From Bacteroidales bacterium (GTDB lineage Bacteria; Bacteroidota; Bacteroidia; Bacteroidales; UBA7332), in NCBI GenBank assembly GCA_028687995.1, contig JAQTZA010000001.1, forward strand, positions 434,001 to 498,000: a DNA stretch of 64,000 bases. Reading direction: 5' to 3'. A program made the position numbers and the translations under genes. The notes under the pieces were generated by a model. It was not told where the DNA came from. It saw only the letters and a program-made list of their open reading frames with translations, and made no database searches. Every line of letters starts with the position of its first letter. Position 1 is the first letter of the stretch. Shown here in pieces: positions 63,826 through 64,000 of this stretch.

Positions 63826-64000
63826 TTATTCTCCAAACAAAGAATCGACAAACTCTTTTTTGCGGAATACCTGCAAATCATCGATACCTTCACCCAATCC
63901 AATATATTTAACTGGCGTGTGAAATTGATCTGAAATACCAATCACAACGCCACCTTTTGCGGTGCCATCTAACTTTGTAATCGCCAACGCATTCACTTCT
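63826..64000 (-). CDS. ftsY: FtsY, signal recognition particle receptor (3' end only)
   Basis: A frame of 58 codons entering from the right edge ends at TAA 63828-63826. It encodes VNALAITKLDGTAKGGVVIG, ISDQFHTPVKYIGLGEG and DDLQVFRKKEFVDSLFGE, the classic C-terminus of the FtsY GTPase. Most of the gene is outside the window. Confidence 0.95.
   Translation of the reverse strand, partial: EVNALAITKLDGTAKGGVVIGISDQFHTPVKYIGLGEGIDDLQVFRKKEFVDSLFGE

Overview
The window reads as chromosomal DNA of a Bacteroidota bacterium, probably of the order Bacteroidales. The evidence is the AT-rich base composition, the repeated -7 promoter box TAnnTTTG, a type IX secretion C-terminal sorting domain, a TonB-dependent receptor with a carboxypeptidase-regulatory-like N-terminus, DUF6340 and PorT-like outer-membrane barrels, and a tRNA without encoded CCA. 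I cannot name the genus.

Layout. 1-2643 (minus) is the 5' part of a non-ribosomal peptide synthetase (adenylation, carrier, condensation) that runs off the left edge. A tRNA-Asp follows. 3.2-14 kb is a stress and envelope island on the plus strand: secreted proteins, CsbD, a coiled-coil lipoprotein, an OMP barrel, small membrane proteins (Lmo0937, YtxH and Holin-X types), an AI-2E-type permease, a GH130 enzyme, a GT4 glycosyltransferase fused to an (alpha/alpha)6-like domain, a universal stress protein and an L,D-transpeptidase, with a second L,D-transpeptidase facing it. 15-18 kb and 24.5-27.4 kb hold small orphan minus-strand genes embedded in dispersed, partly inverted repeats. Between and after these lie cbpA-cbpM, a DUF3494 (ice-binding-like) lipoprotein, an AraC-type regulator, a large hybrid histidine kinase with a receiver protein, then a second DUF3494 protein, an OmpA-family protein and a small lipoprotein. 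32-64 kb is mostly housekeeping: Spx/ArsC-like protein, acyltransferase, ispD-recG, ndk, an M23/LysM peptidase, valS, DPP-IV-like peptidase, radical SAM protein, EamA permease, the glpK-glpD-glpF operon, a secreted LamG protein, rsfS-ftsH-cdsA, a TonB receptor with a His-rich partner, crcB, a Fic protein, dihydroorotase, rimO and the 3' end of ftsY.

The most interesting observation is a shared promoter architecture at six places (3134, 4626, 18163, 19543, 20455, 27457). Each has ATGTGTGA or a near match, abutting a 10-bp half-site that is repeated directly with a period of exactly 21 bp, and then a -7 box (YAnnTTTR) 20 or 21 bp after the second half-site, where a normal -33 element would be. 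The six promoters precede the secreted protein, the csbD operon, cbpA-cbpM, both DUF3494 genes and the AraC-type regulator itself. I infer one envelope/stress regulon, probably activated and autoregulated by the AraC-type protein at 20552-21112, with the adjacent hybrid kinase and receiver as a possible signal input. This is inference from the sequence pattern and was not tested.
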